64,000 nt of DNA from Hymenobacter swuensis DY53 (GTDB lineage Bacteria > Bacteroidota > Bacteroidia > Cytophagales > Hymenobacteraceae). Of this stretch, positions 1 through 8,696 are shown piece by piece. Location: the NCBI RefSeq assembly GCF_000576555.1, contig NZ_CP007145.1:2294001-2358000 (forward strand), given 5' to 3'. The notes beneath the pieces were generated by a model. It was not told where the DNA came from. It saw only the letters and a program-made list of their open reading frames with translations, and ran no database searches. The translations under genes and the position numbers were made by a program. The first letter of the stretch is position 1. The number at the start of each line of letters is the position of its first letter.

Positions 1-381
1 CTGCGGGAGCAGGGCGAAAACCGGAGCTGATACCACCAAGAAAAATATCCGGTCGAACAGAAAGGCCCCAGCCAACAGGATAGGGTAGTAGGTACAGGTG
101 CCAAAGTATAGTTTACCGGCCCAGCCCATCTGCTTGCGGCGTAGCAGGAAGTAGCTGCCGGCGGCCACCAATGCTACTGCAACAGGTAGTATCTCAAACC
201 ATTGCCCGCGTAAGGATATTTTTCCGCCTGCATAAACTGCTGCTAATAGCAACGAAAAGCCCCAACTGCTCCAGTGAACTAACCGGAGAAGCTGGGGCTT
301 TTGCCGAAGCAGTCGAATTCTGGTTAAGCCAGCTACGCAGCCGTAAAACCCTACCAGGAATAGGCTGATGGCGGCTTCCAA
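1..381 (-). CDS. integral membrane protein, 3' end outside window
   Basis: An open minus-strand frame runs from just downstream of dapA to the left edge and continues beyond it. It encodes hydrophobic segments separated by short basic loops (FLVGFYG near the start, LPVAVALVAAGSYFLL, then YYPILLAGAFLF and FFLVVSAPVFALL), so it is a multi-spanning membrane protein. No ATG or GTG lies in a sensible position; a TTG at 379-381, five bases after the dapA stop, is the best available start and would suit translational coupling to dapA. I do not recognise the family. The true start could differ, or a frameshift could hide it. Confidence 0.55.
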   Translation of the reverse strand, partial: MEAAISLFLVGFYGCVAGLTRIRLLRQKPQLLRLVHWSSWGFSLLLAAVYAGGKISLRGQWFEILPVAVALVAAGSYFLLRRKQMGWAGKLYFGTCTYYPILLAGAFLFDRIFFLVVSAPVFALLPQ

Positions 382-386
382 TGCGT

Positions 387-1256
387 TTACAGCAATGCGC
401 TGATGCGGGCTTTCAGCCCCTCCGAGCCTTCTACCAGCGGCAGGCGCACGGCATCGGCGCAGAGGCTCTGGGCGGCCAGGGCGGCTTTCACGCCGACGGG
501 GTTGCTTTCCTCATACATCAGCGGGTTCAGCTCCACGAAGCCGAACAGCAGCTTGGAAGCGGCCGGGAAGTCGCCGGCCAGGGCGGCGCGGGTCATATCG
601 GAGAAGCTGCGGGGGAAGGCGTTGGCCAGCACCGAGATAATGCCCACGGCTCCGAAGCTGATGAGCGAAGTCGTCATCATATCGTCGCCGGAAATCAGCA
701 GGAAATCGTCGGGCTTGGCGGCGGCAATGGCAATGCACTGCTCCAGGTTGCCGCTGGCTTCCTTGATGCCGATAATGTTGGGGTGCTTAGCTAACTCCAG
801 GGTGGTAGCGGCCGTGAGGTTGGAGCTGGTGCGCCCGGGCACGTTGTAGAGCAGCACCGGCACCGGTGAGGCGTCGGCCACGCGCTGATAATGGGCCACG
901 ATGCCGCGCTGGGTTGGCTTGTTGTAGTAGGGCGAGGCCGAGAGCAGGGCCGCAATGCCCGTGAGGTCGGTGCTGCGGATGGTGCGCTCCACGGCGGCCG
1001 TATCGTTGCCGCCGATGCCGTACACCAGCGGTACGCGGCCAGCCACGTGCTCCTTGGCTACGCGCAGAATTTCGGCCTTTTCCTCGGTGGTGAGGGTCGG
1101 CGACTCGGCCGTGGTGCCGTTGATGACGAGGTATTCCACCCCGCCGTCGAGGGTGAAATCAATGAGCCGCCGCAGGGCCGGGTAGTCTACAGCGCGGTCG
1201 GGGGTGGGAGTAAAGGGGGTGACGAGGGCGACGCCGGTACCACGAAGGTTGTCCAT
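387..1256 (-). CDS. dapA: 4-hydroxy-tetrahydrodipicolinate synthase
   Basis: Condenses pyruvate with aspartate semialdehyde, the first committed step of the diaminopimelate/lysine pathway, in the cytoplasm. The 289-residue length is normal for the family. The substrate-binding GTTAES loop is at 47-52, the proton-relay tyrosine is Y137 in YNVPGRTS, and the Schiff-base lysine is K165 in GIKEASGN. The ATG start gives a standard N-terminus (GTGVALVTPF). It is transcribed divergently from the deacetylase gene at 1383. A TATCTTCG box at 1298-1305 (minus strand) is a plausible -7 element. dapD of the same pathway lies at the far right of the window, so the pathway genes are scattered. Confidence 0.97.
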   Translation of the reverse strand: MDNLRGTGVALVTPFTPTPDRAVDYPALRRLIDFTLDGGVEYLVINGTTAESPTLTTEEKAEILRVAKEHVAGRVPLVYGIGGNDTAAVERTIRSTDLTGIAALLSASPYYNKPTQRGIVAHYQRVADASPVPVLLYNVPGRTSSNLTAATTLELAKHPNIIGIKEASGNLEQCIAIAAAKPDDFLLISGDDMMTTSLISFGAVGIISVLANAFPRSFSDMTRAALAGDFPAASKLLFGFVELNPLMYEESNPVGVKAALAAQSLCADAVRLPLVEGSEGLKARISALL

Positions 1257-1297
1257 GCGGAAAATTAGCGGTTGATTTGTAGAGGGAAGTCCTGCGG

Positions 1298-1305
1298 CGA
1301 AGATA
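1298..1305 (-). promoter_or_regulatory. putative -7 promoter box for dapA
   Basis: Read on the minus strand this is TATCTTCG, one base from the Bacteroidota -7 consensus TAnnTTTG. It lies about 40 bases upstream of the dapA ATG. I see no good TTTG -33 box at the expected distance. Confidence 0.4.
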
Positions 1306-1382
1306 CAATGCCCTTGCCCAAGGTCGGCCTCTCATCTTTAAAAGTACGGTTCGGAGCCTCTCGGGCCGGGTTATCCTTCTTC

Positions 1383-2315
1383 ATGAACTTCCCCAAGTAC
1401 CCCGTGCTGGCCGCCGCGCTGGCCACCCTGGGCGCCCTCAGCGCCTGCAACGACGCCAAAAACGCCACGGCTTCGGAAAATACGGCCGCCGTAGCCAACA
1501 AAGCCCAGGACGCGGCCGATTCGGCCAGCACCGCTGTTACGCCCACGGCCGGCAACGCCTCGGCCGCCAGCACCAGCGCCGGCTCTCCGGCCACCATCCC
1601 CGCCAGCCAGCGCGCCGATGCCGCCACCATTACGGCCCGCCCGCAGGTGCCCATTCTGTGTTACCACCAGATCCGCGACTGGCGTGCCAAGGACTCGAAA
1701 GGGGCCAAGGACTACATTGTGCCCGTGGAGCAGTTCAAGGCCCAGATCAAGATGCTGGCCGACTCGGGCTACCACACCATCCTGCCCGATCAGCTGTACG
1801 CCTACCTGACCACCGGCGCGGCCCTGCCCAGCAAGCCCATCATGCTGACCTTCGACGACACCGACCTCGACCAGTTCACAGTAGCCCGGCCCACCCTCGA
1901 TAAATACGGCTTCAAAGCGGTGTACTTCATCATGACGGTGAGCCTGGGTCGGCCCAACTACATGAGCAAGGCGCAGGTAAAGCAGCTCTCGGATGAGGGC
2001 AACGTCATCGGCTCGCACACCTGGGACCACCACAACGTGAAGAAGTACGAGGGCAAGGACTGGGTAACGCAGATTGAAGAGCCCACCAAAAAGCTCGAGG
2101 AAATTACCGGCAAGAAAATCAACTACTTTGCCTACCCCTTCGGCCTGTGGCGCCCTGAGTCCATCCCCGAGCTGAAGAAGCGTGGCATGGACGCAGCCTT
2201 CATCCTGGCCGAGAAGCGCGACCAGCAGGACCCGCTCTACACCATTCGCCGCATCATTGCCAGCGGCTACTGGAGCCCCCGCACCCTGCACAACAGCATC
2301 GTGCAGAGCTTCTAG
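1383..2315 (+). CDS. polysaccharide deacetylase family lipoprotein
   Basis: A carbohydrate esterase family 4 (NodB-type) protein that would remove acetyl groups from a cell-surface or peptidoglycan polysaccharide. The start at 1383 is preferred over an upstream in-frame ATG because it opens a lipoprotein signal peptide with lipobox LSAC (C22). An Ala/Thr/Ser-rich linker of about 60 residues follows, then the catalytic domain. That domain has the metal-binding Asp pair in TFDDTDLDQ (D158, D159) and the second metal motif SHTWDHH (H212, H216). The usual TFDDG is TFDDT here. Product is 310 residues, anchored in the outer or inner membrane. It is monocistronic and followed by a strong hairpin at 2424-2463. 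Confidence 0.9.
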   Translation: MNFPKYPVLAAALATLGALSACNDAKNATASENTAAVANKAQDAADSASTAVTPTAGNASAASTSAGSPATIPASQRADAATITARPQVPILCYHQIRDWRAKDSKGAKDYIVPVEQFKAQIKMLADSGYHTILPDQLYAYLTTGAALPSKPIMLTFDDTDLDQFTVARPTLDKYGFKAVYFIMTVSLGRPNYMSKAQVKQLSDEGNVIGSHTWDHHNVKKYEGKDWVTQIEEPTKKLEEITGKKINYFAYPFGLWRPESIPELKKRGMDAAFILAEKRDQQDPLYTIRRIIASGYWSPRTLHNSIVQSF

Positions 2316-2324
2316 GGTAGAGGT

Positions 2325-2350
2325 GAGAGGCGAGACATGAGAAGCGAGAC
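2325..2350. repeat. dispersed repeat copy (gagacatgagaag motif)
   Basis: Contains GAGACATGAGAAGCGAGAC. Nearly the same sequence, GAGACATGAGAAGTGAGAC, forms the arm of the inverted repeat at 17689-17772, so this is a second copy of an intergenic repeat. Confidence 0.6.
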
Positions 2351-2367
2351 GGACAAGCCGCTGTCAT

Positions 2368-2634
2368 TGCGAGGACGCAGGACGACGCAATCCGTCCTTC
2401 TCTCAGAGTAGAGCTTTGACCTATGCAAAAGCCCGCTTCGTGTGCACGAAGCGGGCTTTTGCATGCTAGAACGCATCCTTGCGCCTCAGCGTCGAACGAT
2501 GTCGTTTGAACGCAAGCTGTTCTATTGGAAGACGCGAAGTGTCGCGGCTTTACAATCGGGCTGGCGTCAGAGGCTTGGCGAATTCGGAAGCCTCTAACCC
2601 CGAGAAGGACGGATTGCTTCGGCTCTTCCTCGCA
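2368..2634. repeat. palindromic intergenic element with REP-like ends
   Basis: The left end (2368-2402) and right end (2602-2634) are imperfect inverted copies sharing TGCGAGGA at the outer side and GCAATCCGTCCTTCTC at the inner side. Between them lie the deacetylase terminator and further hairpins, for example GAGGCTT/AAGCCTC at 2569-2593. No ORF is carried. It resembles the TGCGAGGA...GCAATCC repeats dispersed in many bacterial genomes. Confidence 0.6.
2424..2463. terminator. bidirectional hairpin terminator
   Basis: Perfect inverted repeat with 19-base arms (2424-2442 and 2445-2463), a GC-rich core flanked by A and T tracts. It follows the deacetylase gene and could serve both strands. 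Confidence 0.8.
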
Positions 2635-2647
2635 CTAATAGGCGGCT

Positions 2648-3103
2648 CTACTTCTTGACGTCCTGCTTTTTCAAGTCCTCGTACGCGCCAGCATTGACTA
2701 CCTGCTGAAACCCTTTTTCCTGCATCAGCACGGCGGTTTTACTGCTGCGGTTGCCGCTGGCACAGTATACCACGTAGGTTTGTTTCGGGTCGAGGCGCTG
2801 GAGTTGCTGGGCTACGTCGGAGGCGCGGAAGTTAAGGTTCTGGGCTCCGGGTAGGTGGCCGGCGGCGTATTCCTCGGGCGTGCGTACGTCGAGCAGCACG
2901 GTGTTGGGCTGAGCCAGGGTTTTCTTCACCTCCGCCACGGGAGCTACGGGTACGGCTGGTGGAGTAATGGCGCCGGTATTGGTGAAAAGGGCGGTGTTCT
3001 TGGCCGGTAGATCCGCCTTTACTTCCCGAACCACGTTGGTGGCCTGGGCTGAAGCAGCCTCGGCGGTCAATAGAAAAGCGCCGGCAAGCAGGAAACGTAT
3101 CAT
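2648..3103 (-). CDS. exported rhodanese-like domain protein
   Basis: A 151-residue single-domain rhodanese (sulfurtransferase fold) with a signal peptide. The start at 3103 is chosen because it opens the hydrophobic leader ending in AEAASAQ; an upstream ATG adds only ten polar residues. The rhodanese signature DVRTPEEYAAGHLPGA lies at 72-87 and the active-site loop CASGNRS begins with C114, so the catalytic cysteine is present. The leader places it in the periplasm, where such proteins may carry sulfur or act as redox or cyanide sulfurtransferases. It is monocistronic; the neighbours give no further clue to its substrate. Confidence 0.88.
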   Translation of the reverse strand: MIRFLLAGAFLLTAEAASAQATNVVREVKADLPAKNTALFTNTGAITPPAVPVAPVAEVKKTLAQPNTVLLDVRTPEEYAAGHLPGAQNLNFRASDVAQQLQRLDPKQTYVVYCASGNRSSKTAVLMQEKGFQQVVNAGAYEDLKKQDVKK

Positions 3104-3184
3104 AGTGGTAGGCGGAATGTAGTGAGAAGACACTAAACGGACACGTTGCCGGCCGGATAAGTTGCAACATCCACCGGGACGATG

Positions 3185-3287
3185 TAGAGACGCAATATTT
3201 TACGTCTCGTCGTTGAACGGTTGGAACCGCACCAGATTCTGGTGAGTCAACATCAGCAACGACGAGACGCGAAGTGTCGCGTCTCTA
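3185..3287. repeat. palindromic MITE-like intergenic element
   Basis: The arms at 3185-3215 and 3257-3287 are 31 bases each and match as an inverted repeat over most of their length (outer TAGAGACGC, inner CGTCTCGTCGTTG). The 41-base centre holds two small hairpins (CGGTT/AACCG and CACCAG/CTGGTG). No coding capacity. It sits between the rhodanese start and the ligA stop. The arms resemble the GTAGAGACGC...GCGTCTCTAC repeats found in many genomes. Confidence 0.7.
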
Positions 3288-3295
3288 TACTGTGC

Positions 3296-5419
<2,124 letters not shown>

Positions 5420-5463
5420 TTAGGGCTGCAAGCTACAAAGTAGTGGGTTTTCGGGGGCGGTTT

Positions 5464-5529
5464 CGCGCAGTGGTTCGCGGTGGAAGGCGCAGTGGTTCGC
5501 AGTAAACGGCCACCGTGAACCACTGCGCG
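5464..5529. repeat. long intergenic inverted repeat
   Basis: Arms 5464-5483 and 5510-5529 are 20 bases each with one mismatch (core GCGCAGTGGTTC). A second partial direct copy of GCGCAGTGGTTCGC lies at about 5487-5500. It sits between the DUF4920 gene terminator and ligA; no T-tract follows on the ligA side. Confidence 0.55.
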
Positions 5530-5553
5530 AAAAAAAGAAAGCCCCGGCCGGGG
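5530..5553 (-). terminator. rho-independent terminator of the DUF4920 gene
   Basis: On the minus strand the hairpin CCCCGGCCGGGG is followed by CTTTCTTTTTTT, directly downstream of the gene ending at 5584. Confidence 0.75.
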
Positions 5554-5583
5554 AGGGGCAGGGCTCTGCAGAAACGGGAAAAG

Positions 5584-6090
5584 CTAGTCGGCTACCAGCA
5601 CCCCATCGGCCTCAAAGTTGAGCTGCTGCTGGGGCTGGGTAATGGCAGCCACCTCCTTGTCGGACTTGCCGGCGTCCTGGGCGTAGTGCTGCAAATCGGA
5701 AACCGGTACCGTCTCGCGGTGGGCCCAGCCGTTGATGACCACGGTTTTTCCGCTGATGTCCTTGGGCACGAAGAAGGCATAGTCCTTGAACCGCACCCGC
5801 ATTTCCTGGCCTTCCGGCGTTTTCATCGTTAGCCAGCAGCCCTTGGCCTGGCACACGGCCTCGGCTTTGCCCACCAGCTTCACCTGCGCCGAATCCTGGG
5901 TGCCCAGAACCGCATCCAGGGCCGAAAGGGGCTGCGCGTCCTCGGCGGTAATGGCCGTGCCGTAGGTTTTGCCGGTTACAGCCGTTGTTTTGACCGTAGG
6001 TGCCGTTGTGGCGGCGGTTTCGGTTTTGGGTTGCTGCTGGCAGGCGGCCAACAGGAGCAAAGCGGCCGGCAAAACGGACAGGGTACGCAT
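5584..6090 (-). CDS. DUF4920 domain lipoprotein
   Basis: A 168-residue lipoprotein with lipobox LLAAC (C17) and a Thr/Ala-rich linker. A DUF4920-like domain follows, recognisable by AKGCWLTM, the MRVRFKDYAFFVPKD strand pair and a second conserved region WAHRETVPVSDLQHYAQDAG. The family is typical of Bacteroidota; its biochemical role is not established. A single Cys and several acidic and His residues in the conserved blocks could bind metal, but this is inference. Transcribed alone, with a terminator at 5530-5553. The next gene upstream on the same strand ends at 6141, leaving 50 bases, so co-transcription with it is possible. Confidence 0.85.
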   Translation of the reverse strand: MRTLSVLPAALLLLAACQQQPKTETAATTAPTVKTTAVTGKTYGTAITAEDAQPLSALDAVLGTQDSAQVKLVGKAEAVCQAKGCWLTMKTPEGQEMRVRFKDYAFFVPKDISGKTVVINGWAHRETVPVSDLQHYAQDAGKSDKEVAAITQPQQQLNFEADGVLVAD

Positions 6091-6140
6091 AGCAAAAGGA
6101 AAAAAGAAAGCGGAGGAACGAAGGGTTTACGGCCCTGAAC

Positions 6141-6941
6141 TTACGATTTTTTGACCTTGTATTTCTCCTTTACCTTGGGCTGGCTAGCCGATTGGGAGCT
6201 TTGGTTGATGGCCGTCAGTAGGCGCACCTGTTCTAGCTTGCCCTTCTTGTCGTACACCTCAGTTTTCACGATGCCCACGGCCGGCGAGTAATAATCCACC
6301 ACTTTCAGGGTGGTGCGCATCACCATATCGGCGCGGGCCACGGTGGCGCTTTCCCGCTCGGCTTCCACTTTGTAGCACTGAAACGTGCCTGCCGGCGTGG
6401 TCACCGATTCGGTGCCGGTGATGCGGCGTTTCTGCACGGTGGTGTACACTTTGGCAATATCCACGGCCGTACTGCTGACCTGTACCGTGATGCCGCCACC
6501 GGGCAGCTCCGAGCCCACGGTGGGCTGGTTGGGCCAGGCCAGCGGCACGGGCGCGTAGGCAAAGCGCCGGTCGCGGAAGGAGCGGAGGCTCTCGGGACTT
6601 AGCTCGGCCGCACCGTCGGTAAAGCTGGTATCCTGCCGGCAGCGGAACGTGAAGTCCTGCAGCCGCAAGAGCTTGTTTTTGAGGTCGTAGGTGCCGCTTT
6701 TTACCAGCACGGTGTTGGTAGTGAGCGTCTTTTTCTTGTTCTGCTCCGAGCCCAGGCTTACCACGCGGTTGCGCGTGGTACCGGTTGCTTTGCCCTCGGC
6801 ATCCTGCAGCTGGTACACCACCTCCATGTTATCGGAGAGGCCAAACGGGTGGGCGCAGTCAACGGCGGGAGCAGTCTGGGCCAGGGCGGCAGTAGCGCCC
6901 AGCGAAAAAAGAGCGGCTACCGGAAAAATGAAACGGGACAT
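6141..6941 (-). CDS. exported DUF3108/TapB-like protein
   Basis: Start 6941 opens a clean signal peptide (SRFIFPVAALFSLGATAALAQ) and gives 266 residues; the frame is open further upstream but without signal features. After the leader comes a beta-rich domain beginning DCAHPFGLSDNMEVVYQL. It carries the pattern of DUF3108 or TapB-like proteins: a central AGTFQCYKVEAE and a late DYYSPAVGIVKTEVYDKKGKLEQVRLL. The two cysteines in FRCRQD and FQCYKV are candidates for structure or metal binding. The protein would be periplasmic or surface-exposed. Function unknown. The region 6942-7182 upstream separates it from a divergent gene. Confidence 0.8.
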   Translation of the reverse strand: MSRFIFPVAALFSLGATAALAQTAPAVDCAHPFGLSDNMEVVYQLQDAEGKATGTTRNRVVSLGSEQNKKKTLTTNTVLVKSGTYDLKNKLLRLQDFTFRCRQDTSFTDGAAELSPESLRSFRDRRFAYAPVPLAWPNQPTVGSELPGGGITVQVSSTAVDIAKVYTTVQKRRITGTESVTTPAGTFQCYKVEAERESATVARADMVMRTTLKVVDYYSPAVGIVKTEVYDKKGKLEQVRLLTAINQSSQSASQPKVKEKYKVKKS

Positions 6942-7182
6942 AAAACGGAAAAATGGGTGGAAAACCAGCCTTGGGGCTGCATACGCAAGCCACGCTATTT
7001 GGATTTTGCCGGACAAGCTGAACCGGCCCGGGGTGGTCAGGCAAAGGTCTTGCCAGCCTCGTCGTGTAACTTGCCCCAGCGCGGGGCGTTTGCTAAGCAG
7101 TAATCGGCCGCAGTTGCTTACCAGCCGTCGCTTGTTGTCCACATTCCTCCTTATTTCGCACATTCTCCCACATTCCCTTCTC

Positions 7183-7416
7183 ATGCCTGACCAACCAACT
7201 TCCTGGGCCGATACGGCCGCTTCCCTGCTTTCCAAACTTTCCGGCGGCGTAGAGCTAGCACTCAACTTCGAGCAGATGGAGCTCCAGGTGCCCAACCCGC
7301 AGAACCCGGCCACGCCCACCACTTGGCGGCTCAACGGCTCGTTGCGCATCCGTACCCGGGGCGAAAACCCGCCCAGCAACGCTTTGCCGCCGGTAACGCC
7401 TACGCCCCTTGGCTAG
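7183..7416 (+). CDS. hypothetical protein, 5' part of a frame-split gene
   Basis: An ATG at 7183 opens a 77-residue frame (MPDQPTSWADTAASLLSKLS start) with amphipathic segments and codon use like the neighbours. It ends at a TAG inside CTTGGCTAG, exactly where a second open frame begins in the +1 register. Reading across CCCCTTGGCT with one T removed would join ...TPTPL to ASGLDIEA in a single protein of about 188 residues. The simplest reading is one gene broken by a one-base insertion or a sequencing error. No family recognised. Confidence 0.55.
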   Translation: MPDQPTSWADTAASLLSKLSGGVELALNFEQMELQVPNPQNPATPTTWRLNGSLRIRTRGENPPSNALPPVTPTPLG

Positions 7417-7750
7417 CGGCCTGGATATTGAGGCGCGGCTGGTCATCAGCTTCGACGGCGACGATATTCAGCTGGCGGGCTCGGGGGGCTACCTCATCGT
7501 GAACTTTCCCAGTCAGCGGGTGCTCGATAAGCTCACCAGCGGCCCGCCCAAAGACCCCAACGCCCCTCTGAAACCCAAATCCGACCTCGACCCGTTGCAG
7601 CAACTCAACGATCTGGCCCATCGGCTGGGGTTGGTGCTCGATTTGCGGGTGGCGGGCAAAACCCACGTCACGTTCGGCGTAGGCCGCTCCGCCAAGATTA
7701 CTCTGAACGCGGTGCTGGGTAAAATAGGCTCCTTTTTCCGGAAGGAATAA
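7409..7750 (+). CDS. hypothetical protein, 3' part of the same frame-split gene
   Basis: This frame overlaps the preceding ORF by eight bases. Its only early start is TTG at 7409. It encodes a compact alpha/beta-looking domain: ARLVISFDGDDIQLAGSGGY, a Pro/Lys-rich loop, a Leu-rich helix and TFGVGRSAKITLNAVLGKIG. It ends in the basic tail FFRKE. The lack of a good start and the exact abutment with the upstream frame favour a single original gene. It could still be an independently translated second cistron. No family recognised. Confidence 0.5.
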   Translation: MASGLDIEARLVISFDGDDIQLAGSGGYLIVNFPSQRVLDKLTSGPPKDPNAPLKPKSDLDPLQQLNDLAHRLGLVLDLRVAGKTHVTFGVGRSAKITLNAVLGKIGSFFRKE

Positions 7751-7797
7751 ACCGGAGGCACGGTGAATTAGCGGCTTTTGCTCAGTTAGATAAGCAG

Positions 7798-7845
7798 CCT
7801 GTGTCCGGGTGTTATTTCGCCGGAAATACGTACGCCGGACACAGG
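7798..7845. terminator. hairpin terminator
   Basis: Arms CCTGTGTCCGG (7798-7808) and CCGGACACAGG (7835-7845) form an 11-bp stem after the split hypothetical gene, followed by TGCTTTTG. Confidence 0.55.
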
Positions 7846-7955
7846 TGCTTTTGCGTATCTTGCTCAAACGCCTTTGGTGCCGGGTAGCCTTATCGAGCCG
7901 GAACTAAAGGGCTTGCCATTGGTTTGCTACTAGCACGCAACTCCGTATCCCGCCC

Positions 7956-8600
7956 ATGAACTCCGATTCTGAACGTACCAACAAAGTAGGAGCAAACCGC
8001 CCGGCTTCCTCTTTTCAGCGCATGGAGCGCGTCCCCCTGCTCCTGATGATGCTGTACATAGGGCTAGCAGCCGTGGCCGCGCTGTTTGTGGTACTGGTGG
8101 CGGCGTACACCTACACCCGGCTCCGGAGCGGATTGCCGACGAGTACGTATCCATTGCCGCGCTTTTTCTCGCTTAGCACCATTGTGCTGCTGATCAGTAG
8201 CTACGTTATTGCCCAGGGACAGCGCCTGTACGCCCAGGACGATCTGTCGGGTCTGGCCCGCTGTCTGGGGGCGACGTTTCTGCTCAGCAGCGTTTTTGCC
8301 GGCCTGCAGATTCTAGGGTGGCAGGAACTGCACGCAAATCAGCTATTCTTCACTGAGGAAGCCAGCGGTACGTTCGTCTACCTGATTTCGGCGCTGCACG
8401 TAGCGCACCTGCTGGGCGGCATGCTGTTTCTGCTGGTGCTGCTGGTGCGCACCCACCATGCCTCGCGCGACGCCGTGCGCAACCTCGTATTCATCCGCAA
8501 CCCCTACCGCCGGCTCCAGCTTCGTATGGTAACTATCTACTGGCACTTCATCGACGGCCTGTGGGTAGCCCTGTTTGCGGCCTTCCTGTTCTTGTATTAG
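7956..8600 (+). CDS. cytochrome c oxidase subunit III family protein
   Basis: A 214-residue protein with five evident membrane segments, matching the heme-copper oxidase subunit III fold. The first TM is LLLMMLYIGLAAVAALFVVLVA. The family region HVAHLLGGMLFLLVLL and the C-terminal YWHFIDGLWVALFAAFLFLY are both recognisable. Subunit III stabilises the proton-pumping oxidase in the cytoplasmic membrane and does not hold metals. Start 7956 gives a polar 25-residue N-terminus; a later ATG at 8022 (MERVPLLL) is an alternative. No other oxidase subunits are in the window, so this is an orphan subunit or a paralogue. Confidence 0.88.
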   Translation: MNSDSERTNKVGANRPASSFQRMERVPLLLMMLYIGLAAVAALFVVLVAAYTYTRLRSGLPTSTYPLPRFFSLSTIVLLISSYVIAQGQRLYAQDDLSGLARCLGATFLLSSVFAGLQILGWQELHANQLFFTEEASGTFVYLISALHVAHLLGGMLFLLVLLVRTHHASRDAVRNLVFIRNPYRRLQLRMVTIYWHFIDGLWVALFAAFLFLY

Positions 8601-8615
8601 AGAAAGTAAAACCTA

Positions 8616-8689
8616 GAGCAAAAAGCCGCCGCCCTTACTGTCAGACCACTTATCAGGTATCTGACGGCAGGGGCGGCGGCTTTTTGCTC
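8616..8689. terminator. convergent bidirectional terminator
   Basis: Arms GAGCAAAAAGCCGCCGCCC (8616-8634) and its exact complement at 8671-8689 lie between two genes that converge. Confidence 0.85.
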
Positions 8690-8696
8690 CAGCTAC

